Assembly (NCBI RefSeq): GCF_907165205.1
Contig: NC_058189.1
Span: 30,158,270 to 30,222,269, forward strand
Direction: 5' to 3'
From: Coccinella septempunctata
Lineage: Eukaryota; Arthropoda; Insecta; Coleoptera; Coccinellidae
DNA: 64,000 bases
This document shows, piece by piece, positions 10,330 to 20,905 of this stretch. Each line of letters opens with the position of its first letter. Position 1 is the stretch's first letter. The notes under the pieces were generated by a model that saw nothing but the letters and a program-made list of their open reading frames with translations, was not told the origin of the DNA and did not search any database. Made by a program: the position numbers and the translations under genes.

Positions 10330-11470
10330 AATGAAGATTATTTAAATATCATTCTACTTCATGGAGAATGTAATAAAGTTGTAGATAGAACGATTCGACT
10401 GTTCAATGAGAGGTTTCCTGACCGACCCAGACCAACGAGAGATACCATTAACAGAACCATTACAAACTTGAGAAATGTCGGATCTTTCGTTAAGAAAACT
10501 ATACACAGAGAAAAAAGTGTAGTAGAAGATGAGAACAACGAAATTACAGTTCTTGCATATTTTCGTGTGAATCCTCAAAATTCTCTCAAAGATGCCGAGA
10601 TTGATCTGGGATTATCTCAATCGAGTGTTTGGAGAATATTGAAAAAACATAAAATGCACCCATATAAATTCAATAGGGTACAGCATTTGAAGGAAACTGA
10701 TTTCGTCAGGAGAACAGAGTTTTGCAAAGCTATGATGATTCGATTTCAAGAGAATGAAAACTTTTTGGACTGTATGATTTGGACAGATGAATCTAAATTC
10801 ACAAAGAATGGTTCTTTCAATAGGCATAACAGTCATTATTGGGATGAAGAGAAGAACCACCATTTCAGACAATGGAACTTTCAAGAGACCTGGAGTTTCA
10901 ATGTTTTTTGCGCCATCAAAAATAATGCAATTCTCGATGTTCACATTTATGATGGGACTTTAACTGGTAATATAGAACACTACACATGTTTGCATTATTT
11001 ACAGAACGTTCTCCCTTAGGAGATAGATATTCTGACATATTGACTCAAATAATTGAGCCGCTAGTACAGAACCATAATGACTTATGGTATCAACAAGATG
11101 GCGCGCCTCCACACAATTCACTCAATGTGTCAAATATCCTCTACAGGCTATTTGAAGATCGATGGTTGGCGAACAATGGTCCACATCTTTGGCCACCACG
11201 TTCTCCCGATTTAACTCCTTTAGACTATTATGTTTGGGGTAGGATAAAAAATATTGTCTACTCAACTCCCCTGATAAAGAGGACTGCATAGAACGAGTCA
11301 GAAATGCGTTCAGGTTTGTTTAGATTTTTAGATTCATAGTTTTGAAACTCAGTTTGGTTTTTAAACACTTTTGCAGATCTCTTCCTCCGGATGAAATAAG
11401 AAGAGCATTCCTGAGACGTATAAATAAATGTCTAGATATTAACGGTCAAAACTTTGAGCATCTCCTCTAG
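10330..11470 (+). pseudogene. DD41D transposase gene, frameshifted, with a 63-bp intron
   Basis: Cut-and-paste transposase of the IS630/Tc1/mariner superfamily. An N-terminal helix-turn-helix (LLHGECNKVVDRTIRLFNERFP) is followed by a second HTH (SQSSVWRILKKHKMHPYKF). The catalytic residues are Asp in WTDESKF, Asp in WYQQDGAPPH, and the final Asp in SPDLTPLDYY, 41 residues after the second. Frameshifts lie near 11010 and about 11262. A likely intron, 11314-11376 (GTTTGT...TTGCAG), precedes a last exon ending at 11470. Its translation (SLPPDEIRRAFLRRINKCL) is the usual C-terminus of this group. No clear start ATG is visible; the frame opens at or before 10330. Confidence 0.8.
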
Positions 11471-12880
11471 TTATAACTTCGAGAGTTTGCCATGGTTCTC
11501 CTAATAGTAACTTGAAGTCGGTTTCAAGAAGGGGTGAAAAATCTACAGCAGAGTTCAAATAACAGTTCCTGAAAATTTCATCTTTTTGGCGTGAAGGGAA
11601 AAGAAATAGCTGAAAATTCAAGACGAAAAACAGTTTTTTGTGAATAACTCAGAAAATATCCATTTTAGGGCAAGGGTGTGATGCATACAATCACATTATT
11701 TTTTAACGTAGATTCAATATCTGCCATAAAAAAAATGGGGTTCTAATTTGAAAAAATTGATTTTTCACGATTTTGTCATCCCTAACTTTGAAAGCGATTT
11801 TTTCACCCCCTGTATCATAAATCGCGATTTCAATTTTCAAAGTGGATACATCAATCTTACATCTTGAAAAATCCCAAAAATGAAAATTTTCCAACCAAAA
11901 ACCTCGAAGTTATTCTTGTTTCAGCGGAGCTCTATTTTCAATTTTTTTTCGAATTTTCCCGCTCAGAGAGAATTTTCCAACCAAAACTGAAAAATGTTAC
12001 ATCAAAATAACTTGAAATTTTTTAAGGAATCTATTTCTGCAATAAAAAAATGGTGTTCTAATTTGAAAAACGGAAGTTGACGTCATTTCCGGAAAAACCG
12101 GAGGTGCTCATGCCTTGAAAATATTTTAGATTTCATCAGCATCGTGAAATTTTATAAGTGCTGAATTTCATGAAAATACGTTCAGTAGTTTCCCGTATAA
12201 ATATGGAAAAGACCCTGTATATATTCTTCCCATTGTCCATTGACCCTAATATTTTCTCTAAAATTAGCTGTCTCGTGAAATATGAGTTTCATTATGAATG
12301 ATTAAGATAATTTCGATTCCATAAAGATAAATAGCTATCTTTATATCACAGTCGATAAATGAAGAGTATGTAAATTTTTGGAGTTTCGATTAATGTGATA
12401 ATCGTGAGCTGAGTTTCCTCTTAATTTTCTCGTTTGCTTAACACATTGACGGACAACGACGTCTATAGACGTTCAGTGCTGGGATTCTGTAACGTCAAAG
12501 CGAAGCGAAAACGTAACGAATCGATAGCTTAGCTCGGTTCGGTATTCTGTAATGACATTCGGCAAAAGTCGTAGCTGCCGAAATTGAAACCGATCTCATG
12601 ACGATAACGCGAAATCAAAGGTCGCGTCATCATAACGAAAAGCCCGACGATGCCTCCAATTGGTTGGATAATGTCAAGTGGCTAACTCAGAAATGTCAGA
12701 TTTTTGAAAATCTACATTTGAGTAATCTCAAATTTCAAAATAAGAAGCAGAAAAAAGAACGAAAAGAAGATTATTCACACTAGTATTCAGGAATAGAAGG
12801 TTGGAAAAAAAAAGTATATTTATAAGCGCTTTTATGGTATAATTATTCATTAATTATTATTGTTCCTTTGAAATATAAGA

Positions 12881-13832
12881 ATGGATTCAGAGAGAAGGCC
12901 GAAAACGAACCCGTTGCAGTGGTCAACATTTTTGGACTTCGCGGAAGTCCATCCAGAAATTATTACTAAGAAATTCAACTGCTTGAACGGCAGAAAAAAG
13001 TATGAGGAGAAATGGAAAGAAATTTCCAATATTCTTAATAGCATGGGGTATCAGAGCAAACCCGTAGAAAAATGGCAAAAGGTATGTAAAAAAAGTATAA
13101 TCATACCATTCATACCAAATTTTTCTTATTTTAACTGGAATAATAATTTTCATATTCTTCATCAAATAATAAACATAAATTCAATTTTTCATAGGTGTTG
13201 ATATTGTTAACAATTTATTAATATTCTATCTTGACCTTAGGCTGTTTCGGACTGGAGGTCCAAAGTTAAAAGCAAAGCAGCCACCATCAAAAAAGAGATG
13301 GGAAAAACAGGTGGAGGTGGTCCTTCCAGCAGTCTCAATGAGAACGAGTTGAGACTGCTAGCAATAATTGGGGAAACCTCAATTAGAGGCGTAACGCAGG
13401 AGGAAATTGGAATTGTATGTAAAAAAATTATTTCAAATCATTATATTACATGTGACTGATACAAAATATTGAACCATTGAACATTTTTTATTGAAGATTC
13501 CAGAAGAAAGAAACTTGCTATCTTGTTCATCAGAAGTTCCAGTTAATGAAGGACAGAAGGAGCAGGTTTCGGTAATTCCACCTCCACTTATACCATTATC
13601 GAGTGCTGGTGGAGAAAAGAGGATGGCAGAGGATGTTCCCGAAAATGATTCAAAGAAAAGAAAATGCAGGGAAAAGGAGAATGACATAAAGAGCTTGAAG
13701 AAACTGCATGCAGAGTAGTTGGCGGCAATGCAAGAAATTTCAAAGCATTTGGGTGCACTGGTAGAGACCACCAAAGTGTTAACCAAGACAAACCTTAGAT
13801 TAATTGAGCTTCTGGAGAAAAAGAAAAGTTAG
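12881..13832 (+). pseudogene. Harbinger Myb/SANT-like DNA-binding protein, three exons, one nonsense codon
   Basis: Exon 1 is 12881-13081 (ATG at 12881; donor GTATGT), exon 2 is 13241-13414 (acceptor TTAG, donor GTATGT), and exon 3 starts at 13497 after TTGAAG. All junctions are phase 0. The joined N-terminus is a Myb/SANT-like (Myb_DNA-bind_5 type) domain: WSTFLDFAEVHPEI, KKYEEKWKEISNILNSMGY, EKWQK then AVSDWRSKVKSKA, followed by the typical KTGGGG linker. A Ser/Pro-rich stretch and a Lys/Glu/Leu coiled-coil tail follow. An in-frame TAG at 13716-13718 interrupts the tail, which otherwise runs to the stop at 13830-13832. In Harbinger elements this protein helps bring the transposase into the nucleus and to the TIRs. 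Confidence 0.8.
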
Positions 13833-14196
13833 CCATAAATGTTCTAATTAAATAAATTTTCTTTTATCTTGTTGATTTCGCCTCTCAAACATTTTATCCT
13901 TTTCTTGATACTGAAATCGATTCCCTCAAATAACTCAAAGTATTGGTCGAACACAAACATAAAAATAATTTAAATACTGTGCTATCAAGTTTGTTCTATT
14001 GAACATTTAAAATGACGAGTGCAATTATTATAATACCACTTACATACTAATCAAATTAGAAAAGGGGTATACATGTTACATACCACATACATGCATATTC
14101 ATTAAAATTTATGTTTCACTGGTAGGAAATAAAATGAAAAGAATATTTTTTTAAAATATAATGAATCAAATCACATCACAATATTTTTTTTTCCTA

Positions 14197-15267
14197 TTAC
14201 TGAAAATATCTAGATATTACAGAGTTGCGTATTTGATTTCCCTCTAGCGATTTTTGGATGAAACGATTTTCATGGTTTTCTTCATTCTGAAGTTCTTCTT
14301 CAGAGAATCCTATTCCTGCCGACATGCACATGTTGTGTAATATGCAACATGCAGATATTATCCCAACAGCATTTTGTGGGCTATACCGAAGCCCCCTTTC
14401 ACCAAGTAGGCAGCGAAATCGTGCTTTCAAAAGGCCATTTGTTCTTTCAATACAATTACGGCCTATAGCGTGGGCCCGATTGAAACGTGCTTGGGGTGAA
14501 TTCGAGGCAGCACCTTGCACTGGAGTCATTAACCACGGTTCCAAAGGGTAACCGGAATCTCCTAATAACCAGGTGTGCCTTTCTCCTCTTTAGTGTTGAC
14601 TCTCCATATGACTCTTGATGGACGATTGTCGCCATATGAAGGAGTCATGACAACTTCCAGGAAATCTGGCATTTGCATTTAAAATCAGCAAATCCGAGTT
14701 GCAAATCAATTGTACGTTGATTGAATGATATCCTTTCCTATTTAGAAAAGAATGTTCTTCTTCCGATGGCATCAATATCTTAATGTGTGTACAGTCGATA
14801 GCTCCAATTATTCCTGGTATTCCACATTTTTCAAAGAACTTCCTTTTATTTGCAGCTTTCTCAGATTGGTTTGGAAATTTAATTCTCCCTTGAAATACCT
14901 GATTAATCAATTTTGTCACCTCATTAACACTTCGACTGACCATGAGCTGACTAACGGCCAGCAAATATTCTTGTCCAATACCACGTTGGTAATTTCCAGT
15001 GGCAAAAAATCTCAATGCTGTTAATATTCTCTGTTCAAATGGAGTTTTCGTCCTCCTCAAACCATTATCCATAAATGGTCTCAACCCATCAAATAAAGCA
15101 CGCACCAAATCTTTCGACAAACGGAAAAAGTCTTCAAATCTCTCATCAGTTAAACTAAATGGGTCACTTCTATCTCGAGGAAATCTGTTCTCCTCTCGTG
15201 TCACAGCTTCACGAACTCTCCTATCGATTTCACTATCAATAATAATAAGTATTGGAAACATGATCAA
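14197..15267 (-). pseudogene. HARBI1-like nuclease/transposase with one in-frame stop
   Basis: Minus-strand DDE nuclease. An N-terminal helical region is followed by the first catalytic Asp in GAIDCTHIKI (about residue 160), the second in FPGSCHDSFIW (about 205), and the Glu in NCIERTNGLLKARFRCL in the second half. The typical WLLGDSGYPL motif lies just after a premature TAA (14592-14590), in the same frame, so a single substitution or tiny lesion separates the halves. The stop is at about 14197. The gene converges on the Myb/SANT gene, as is standard in this superfamily. Catalytic residues are preserved. Confidence 0.87.
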
Positions 15268-16354
15268 AATTTTAATTACACACAGTTATCGTTCACGGAA
15301 CAAAGTTGTTATGAAATCGAAAATTTTATATTTATTGAAAACTGAATTTGAAAATTTGAAATTTAGAATCGAACCACAGAATACGAATATGTTGAACATA
15401 GAAACGATCTTTCACAGAAATCTCATATGAAATGCAATGTTGCCAATGTTTCTTCGTGTAAACTCGGTAATCCTCGAAAACGAAAACGAAAGCGTAAAGT
15501 TAACGAAACGATAGAGAAAATTCTGATACAGAATACCGTACTCGCTTCGCTTGCGGTTCTCTGCGTAACGTTATCGTGATCGTTTGCTATGATAGCGAAA
15601 GTTACAGAATCCCACCACAGGTCACTGTGCATGATATGACGGCAAAGTTTTTAGACGTTTATAGACGTCTTCCTATAAACTCGTCTAACATCGACATTTT
15701 GAGTTTTGTGAACCCCAAAGATGACGATCTTGATCGAATCATTCGCTTTGCCATACCGAGTATTCAGCCGCGACACAGCCATTTAGCGTGTTCAGTATTT
15801 GTTCAAATGTGTGAGTGTTACTCTCGAAAATTACGTAGTTTAAGTTTAAGTTTCATTATAACTTTCGCACCAAATCTAATGAAGAGAAATTTTACTTTTT
15901 CTGTCGAAAAAATGAGAACGCCTTTGGACGTCCATGTCATAAAAAAATGAAGAAAAATGTTCTTATTATGACAATGACGTCTAAAGCCCTCTGTTTTTTT
16001 TTCCATATTCACATCCTCCAAATCACTACTAATATTTTGATGTATATCACTCCAAGTTAGAACCATATTAAATCAGTATACATGCGCGTCATATCACAAG
16101 CAACTGCCAAATAGGTACTGTTCGTCAATGTGTTAATATGATTAAGTGTCCTTGAATATTGAAGGTTAAAGATCACGCAAATCAGTTTGTTTTTTCTACT
16201 TTTCCGTACCTATCTCGAACACTCCTCTGCAGTTGATATTGATATTGAAGTAATATATCATTACCAGCCGAGTAACCAACAGAAGAACAAGAAAATGAAG
16301 AAAATATTGAATTCCCGGAAAGACTATCTATTTCACCTCTCACCATCTCTTATA

Positions 16355-16605
16355 ATGTTAGAATAACGTTTTATTGTCCTGATGCTTTTTTCCCTCTCAT
16401 GGTTTGAATATTTGTGGTTTTTTCCTCTGTAACCTATTGGGTATTCTGTACACTCAGAAATGTATAATCATGATTTTTGAATGTAGATTGTAGAGCGCTG
16501 TAATATTTGTATGTTTGTATGACACAGGTTAAGTGTAAGAATAGCCTTAGGCTAAACTTCGCCTGTGTTATATTGAAAGTGTGAATAAAGACGTTTATTA
16601 TTATA
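16355..16605 (+). mobile_element. 5'-truncated LINE tail with TTATTA end
   Basis: The opposite arm reads CACCATCCCTTATATTCGG uninterrupted (about 17650), whereas here about 250 bp intervene. The insert ends GAATAAAGACGTTTATTATTA, matching the tail of the CR1-like LINE at 23886-23920 (GAATAAAGACC then TTATTA repeats). It is therefore probably a dead-on-arrival 3' UTR copy of that or a sister family. Confidence 0.65.
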
Positions 16606-16940
16606 TTCGGAAGTGAGTAAAATGTTGCGTACTGATCTTAAAATGATAATATCAAACAGAAACTCCTGTTAATGCTCAGGTATGGTTTTTTCGCATGGTC
16701 GCATGGGCAGATAAAACTTTTCACAAAGCTTATTATTTTAACGTTTGTAGATCGACATTGTTCGATATAAGATTATAGAACTCAAGAAAATCCAGATTGA
16801 CCTGGTGGTCATAATATAATACGATCTTAGACAGTCTATATATATATATATAGACAAATTCGATACGAATATTTTGTTGAGTCTGTGGAAAACTTTAGAT
16901 TCAATAGATTCAATTGGCATTTGCGTCGGATCTCGGCTCT

Positions 16941-17324
16941 ACCCAATCGTAATATTGAGAACAGCGTTGTCAAACTTCCGAACTCGGTAGAAACGACTGC
17001 GCAAAATCGGTAGATTTGGAAATCGGTAAAAGCATAATTTTTTCATGAATTTCAATTTCTTGGATAAAACATATAAAAAAGGGAACATATTCCCTGAGAA
17101 AGGTCAGGATAGTAAAGCACATTATTTAATTCCTTAGGATTAAGTTTTTCCAGATCCATACATAGACGAAAATAAACATTTTTGGGGGAGGGGACGCCTA
17201 AGGGAGGTCTGAGGTGACCTCAGGTAAAGATGTTGAGTGGAGAAAAATCTAGAAATAGCTAAAAACAACGAAAAAGCTCTAACTGGTCCCTTTTTCTTTG
17301 TAGTTGCCCTTTTTCGTTGTAGAG
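16941..17324. other. Central spacer of the foldback element
   Basis: Non-repeated sequence between the two arms. It includes a small CTGAGGTGACCTCAG palindrome near 17209. No convincing ORF or RNA gene seen. Confidence 0.5.
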
Positions 17325-19371
17325 CCGATATCTGACGCAAATGCCAATCTATTGAATCTAAAGTCTTCCACAGACTTAACAAAATATTCGTATCGAATTT
17401 GTCTAGTCTGTCTAAGATCGTATTGTATTATGACCACCAGCTCAATCTGGATTTTCTTGAGTTCTGTTATCTTAAATCGAACAATGTCGATCTATAAAGG
17501 TTAAAATAATAAGCTTTGTGAAAAGTTTTATCTGCCCATGCGACCATGCGAAAAAACCATACCTAAGCATTAACAGGAGTTTATGTTTTATATTATCATT
17601 TTAAGATCAGTACGCAACATTTCACTCACTTCCGAATATAAGGGATGGTGAGAGGTGAAATAGATAGTCTTTCCGGGAATTCAATATTTTCTTCATTTTC
17701 TTGTTCTTCCGTTGGTAATGATATATTTCTTCAATATCAATATCAACTGCAGAGAAGTGTTCGAGATAGGTACGAAAAAGTAGAAAAAATAAACTGATTT
17801 GCGTGATCTTTAACCTTCAATATTTAAGGACACCTGATCATATTAAGCAAACGAGAAAATGAAGAGGAAACTCAGCTCACGATTATCACATTAATCGAAA
17901 TACCAAAAATATACATACTCTTCATTTATCGACTGTGATATAAGGATAGCTATTAATCTTTATGGAATCGAAATTATCTTAATCATTCATAATGAAACTC
18001 ATATTTTACGAGACAGCTAATTTTAGAGAAAATATTAGGGTCAATGGTCAATGGGAAGAATATATATAGGTATACCTATTAAAAGATTGATATGTAGCAT
18101 GAAATTACACACATTCCTTATTTGAATGGAGCTGAAATTTTTGTAAACTGCTTTTCAAATGGATATATGATTCTGCCTTCTCGTCATCAATTTTTTGTTG
18201 TATTACATATTGAAAATTTTGCGTTTTTTCGAGTTTGTTGTTGCATCGTTTATGTTTGAGAATTTTTTTGTCAAAATATTGCTGTTATGTTTCGTTATGT
18301 ACCTACGTATTGAGACATATTTATTTTCATATGTCTGGTTAGATATACATAACAATATATTTCACTATTATCCCCATTATAGGGGATAATATGCACTATA
18401 CATTTTTCTGTTAGAATTTTCATACTTCCATATTGAAAAATAATACAAATCTTCTGATATTCTTTTAGAGCATATAATACACTATATATTCTTTTTTCAT
18501 CTCGATGACCCAGAAAGTATTATTATTATTATTACAAAAGGAAAAAGAGTTCAGGCAGTATCTGAGAAAAAGAACCTTTACTTCATATAAAAATTATCTG
18601 AATAATTCAGAAAATAGTTTTGTGCCCCCTTAAATCGATAGTACAATTATTCTTCGATATCAAGATTGGCGCCCCAAGACGTATATGTGTGAGCCGCTTT
18701 AGGTGATAATAAAATGACGCACTGACGACGAATCTATTGCAGAGAATGACTCGCATACCTCTCCATAGATGGCTACGCGGTATCAAAACAGATATTTTCG
18801 TGTAACTCAAAAACTACAATGGTGCTGTCAAAGATTTATACGGCACTAATTTGCACTAATGAGGCACTAAATATTTGACATAATTTCAGAATTAGGGCTT
18901 CCAACTTTTCGCTAACTTCACACTTGTTCGAAAAGCATCAGGCAAATACTGTAAAACTAAAAATGATATCGCATCCGTTTTAAAAGCACTAATATGCACT
19001 AACTAAGCACTAATTATTGCACGAAATTCCAATATGTTGGTGCCGGGCGTGAAGTAAGCACCAAAGGAAATAATCTGTGATATTATGAAAACCGTTCATT
19101 TTTTTCCATTGGTTCCAAAAGCACTAATAGGGACTAATTAAGCACTAAATATTATTATAGTATAATAAATAATTTCATGGTAATTTGGAAATGTTGTTGA
19201 TGAGCGTGAAGTCAGCACCAAGAACTTGAATTATCAATTTCTCAAAAACTACAATGGTGCTGTCAAAGATTTATACGGCACTAATAGGCACTAATTAAGC
19301 ACTAAATATTTAACATAGTTTCAGAATTAGTGCTTTCAACTTTTCGCTAACTTCACGGACCCGTTTCTGTC

Positions 19372-19735
19372 AGACATACAACATCGAAATCTTCACTCGC
19401 TACAGTAGATTTTAGTTCTACAGTTTTTGAATTGAGGCCGCGTACGTTCTGATAATATAATATCACGTTCCTTTTCAGAGTTCTCAGTTTGCAATTGGGG
19501 GATTTGAGTTTAAATGTTTTATTACAGGTATACCCCTCAAGTACTTCAATTCCGCACTTTCACCTGCAGATCTTCGTTGCTCCAATTCAGCCTTAATTTT
19601 GTTAAAATACTCTCTCTGTTTTGGAGTCCTGCCAGAGGAAATGAAAACATTGAAATCCCTGTTGAAGTCATTCGTCGAGCATCTGTCGATGTGTGAGTAG
19701 CTTGTGCTGTTGGCTCCGCATTGCAATAATTAATA
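19372..19735 (-). pseudogene. LINE ORF1 C-terminus and start of ORF2 endonuclease (upstream half)
   Basis: On the minus strand, 19726-19484 encodes an ORF1 tail (FISSGRTPKQREYFNKI, then ELEQRRSAGESAELKYLRG) typical of insect CR1/Jockey-group ORF1 ends. After it comes YYQNVRGLNSKTVELKS and the first part of an AP endonuclease ending in DVVCL. The frame resumes at 5743. It is 5'-truncated where the CR1-like LINE on the other strand begins. Confidence 0.7.
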
Positions 19736-19813
19736 ATATTTAATACTGTTCACAATATCTCAGCGATCTAACTGTTACAACGTATAATATTTTATTTAAT
19801 TTATTCCGTCAAG

Positions 19814-20532
19814 ATGCCTATAAAAGGAACGAGAACACAAAAAATCGAAACTACGGACGTTAACTCACGAGTTGACAAGATGGAGGAGATGTTGCAGTCG
19901 GGATTATCTGAACTAAGGGAGCAGATATCCCAAATTATCAATAATTACAATACTCCCGGTGTAAGTGATACCAGTTTCACCCCTGAAGCTATTAAAAGTG
20001 TGGTACTAAAGTTGAATCGTTTCGAGGAAACCATGAAGAACAGCCTGAAGAATATTAAGGATAATATTGAGGGAATAACATCAAGACTAGAAAGTGAAAA
20101 TCAAGAAAACTTCAATAGTCAATTAGTTTTCCACGGAGTTGGCGAATCAATTAATGAAATTCTTTATGATAAGGTATGTGAAATTGTAAATACTCGAGTT
20201 CTTAAAAACATATCTGAGAAGATAACTGCGAACGACCTTCACTTATGTTACCGTCTAGGAAAGAAAAAAGAACGACAACAGAAGCCCCGATCTGTGTGTG
20301 TCCAGTTCATTCATCGATGGAAGCGCGACATTGTTTATAATAATAAGCGAAATTTGAAGGGATCTGGTGTTGTTATTGGTGAAAGGTTGACCCCTTTTAA
20401 GTTGAATTTATTCAAAAAAGTGCGTGCAAATTTAGTGCTGGTTCCTGTTGGACATCTAGAGGAAATATTTTTGTTGCCGTTGACGATTCAATTCGGAAAA
20501 TTGTAGCCGAAACTGACTTGAACAGTATGTAA
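19814..20532 (+). pseudogene. CR1-like LINE ORF1 (coiled coil + L1-ORF1-like RNA-binding domain), C-terminal frameshift
   Basis: ATG at 19814. Residues about 15-110 are predicted coiled coil (SRVDKMEEMLQSGLSELREQ, repeated heptads). A domain like that of L1 ORF1p follows: LVFHGVGES, then DLHLCYRLGKK, PRSVCVQFIHRWKRDIV, LKGSGVVIGERLTPF. The frame reading ends at 20506, but a shift near 20440-20460 restores the expected end (RGNIFVAVDDSIRKIVAET) with a stop at about 20532. So one 1-nt lesion inactivates only the last 25 residues. Role: RNA chaperone/packaging protein. Confidence 0.8.
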
Positions 20533-20905
20533 GTTAATTAACTGTTAGACTGTCATTGTGGTTCGGAGCTGCGCGCCATGTTATACAATTTTATCATTGT
20601 TGTTTCTTCTAGGTTATATTACTTGTTTATTGCTCTTATATCTTTGTTTTTCTATTTTAAATTGAACTACTTTTTTTCCTCTTTCCATTTAAAGCCCTCA
20701 TTGCGGTTTGAGTTGCCCATTTTTTTTTTTTTTAAATATTTGATTAGTTCAGTAATACTGTGTTTTGTATTGAATACTTTGTAGTTCTTACATAAAGTGG
20801 GTGGGTATATTTCATTTTATTTTATTAATGGGTATACAATGCCCTGCCTATTTATCGTTCATCATATATCTTTCTGTCGTTTTGGCCGTGATCGGATAAT
20901 GTAAA

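Larger units (their letters stand above)
7012..12217 (+). mobile_element. DD41D Tc1/mariner-superfamily transposon no. 1 with long TIRs
   Basis: The termini are CAGGGTCTTTC and its inverse GAAAAGACCCTG, each flanked by TA. The matching site in the opposite foldback arm (about 18061-18075) is uninterrupted, confirming a TA insertion. The TIRs are long: the right one spans about 11440-12217, and the left one is the same sequence inverted, broken by an unknown insert (7118-7584) and an RTE LINE (7861-9710). Subtracting these leaves about 2.9 kb, the same size as the second DD41D copy at 57323-60188. It carries a broken transposase gene (10330-11470). Confidence 0.85.
12481..15613. mobile_element. 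PIF/Harbinger transposon
   Basis: The terminal inverted repeat GGGATTCTGTAAC (12481-12493) has its complement at 15601-15613. A second subterminal pair is near 12535 (GGTATTCTGTAATG) and 15525 (ATACAGAATACCG). The 3.1-kb body carries the two genes typical of the superfamily, convergent: a Myb/SANT-like protein (plus) and a HARBI1-type nuclease (minus). The expected 3-bp target duplication is not obvious (GCT left, ACC right). Each gene has one premature stop. Confidence 0.85.
12442..16132. mobile_element. piggyBac-type TTAA element (non-autonomous), host to a Harbinger
   Basis: TTAA (12438-12441) and TTAA (16133-16136) flank inverted ends CACATTGACG(G/A)ACA. The opposite foldback arm (about 17840-17860) keeps a single intact TTAA at this position, proving a TTAA-specific insertion. 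Without the internal Harbinger the element is about 560 bp. Subterminal palindrome-like GACGTCTATAGACG blocks occur at both sides (12459 and about 15650). No piggyBac transposase is present, so it is MITE-like. Confidence 0.75.
5744..19362. mobile_element. Foldback/Mutator-like element with giant inverted arms and 9-bp target duplication
   Basis: Both ends read GGGTCCGTGAAGTTAGCG inward and are flanked by the same 9 bp, GTTTCTGTC (5735-5743 and 19363-19371). The right arm (about 19362-17325) is contiguous, roughly 2 kb. The left arm is the same sequence inverted, in pieces 5744-7011, 12218-12441, 16133-16354 and 16606-16940, separated by later insertions. Each arm starts with four imperfect subrepeats (starts 5803, 5951, 6099, 6242; period about 145-148 bp) built around AGTGCTTAATTAGTGC. 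The central spacer is 16941-17325. Long arms with iterated subrepeats and a 9-bp duplication are the hallmarks of Drosophila Foldback and related Mutator-like elements. No transposase of its own is visible, so it is non-autonomous. Confidence 0.8.
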
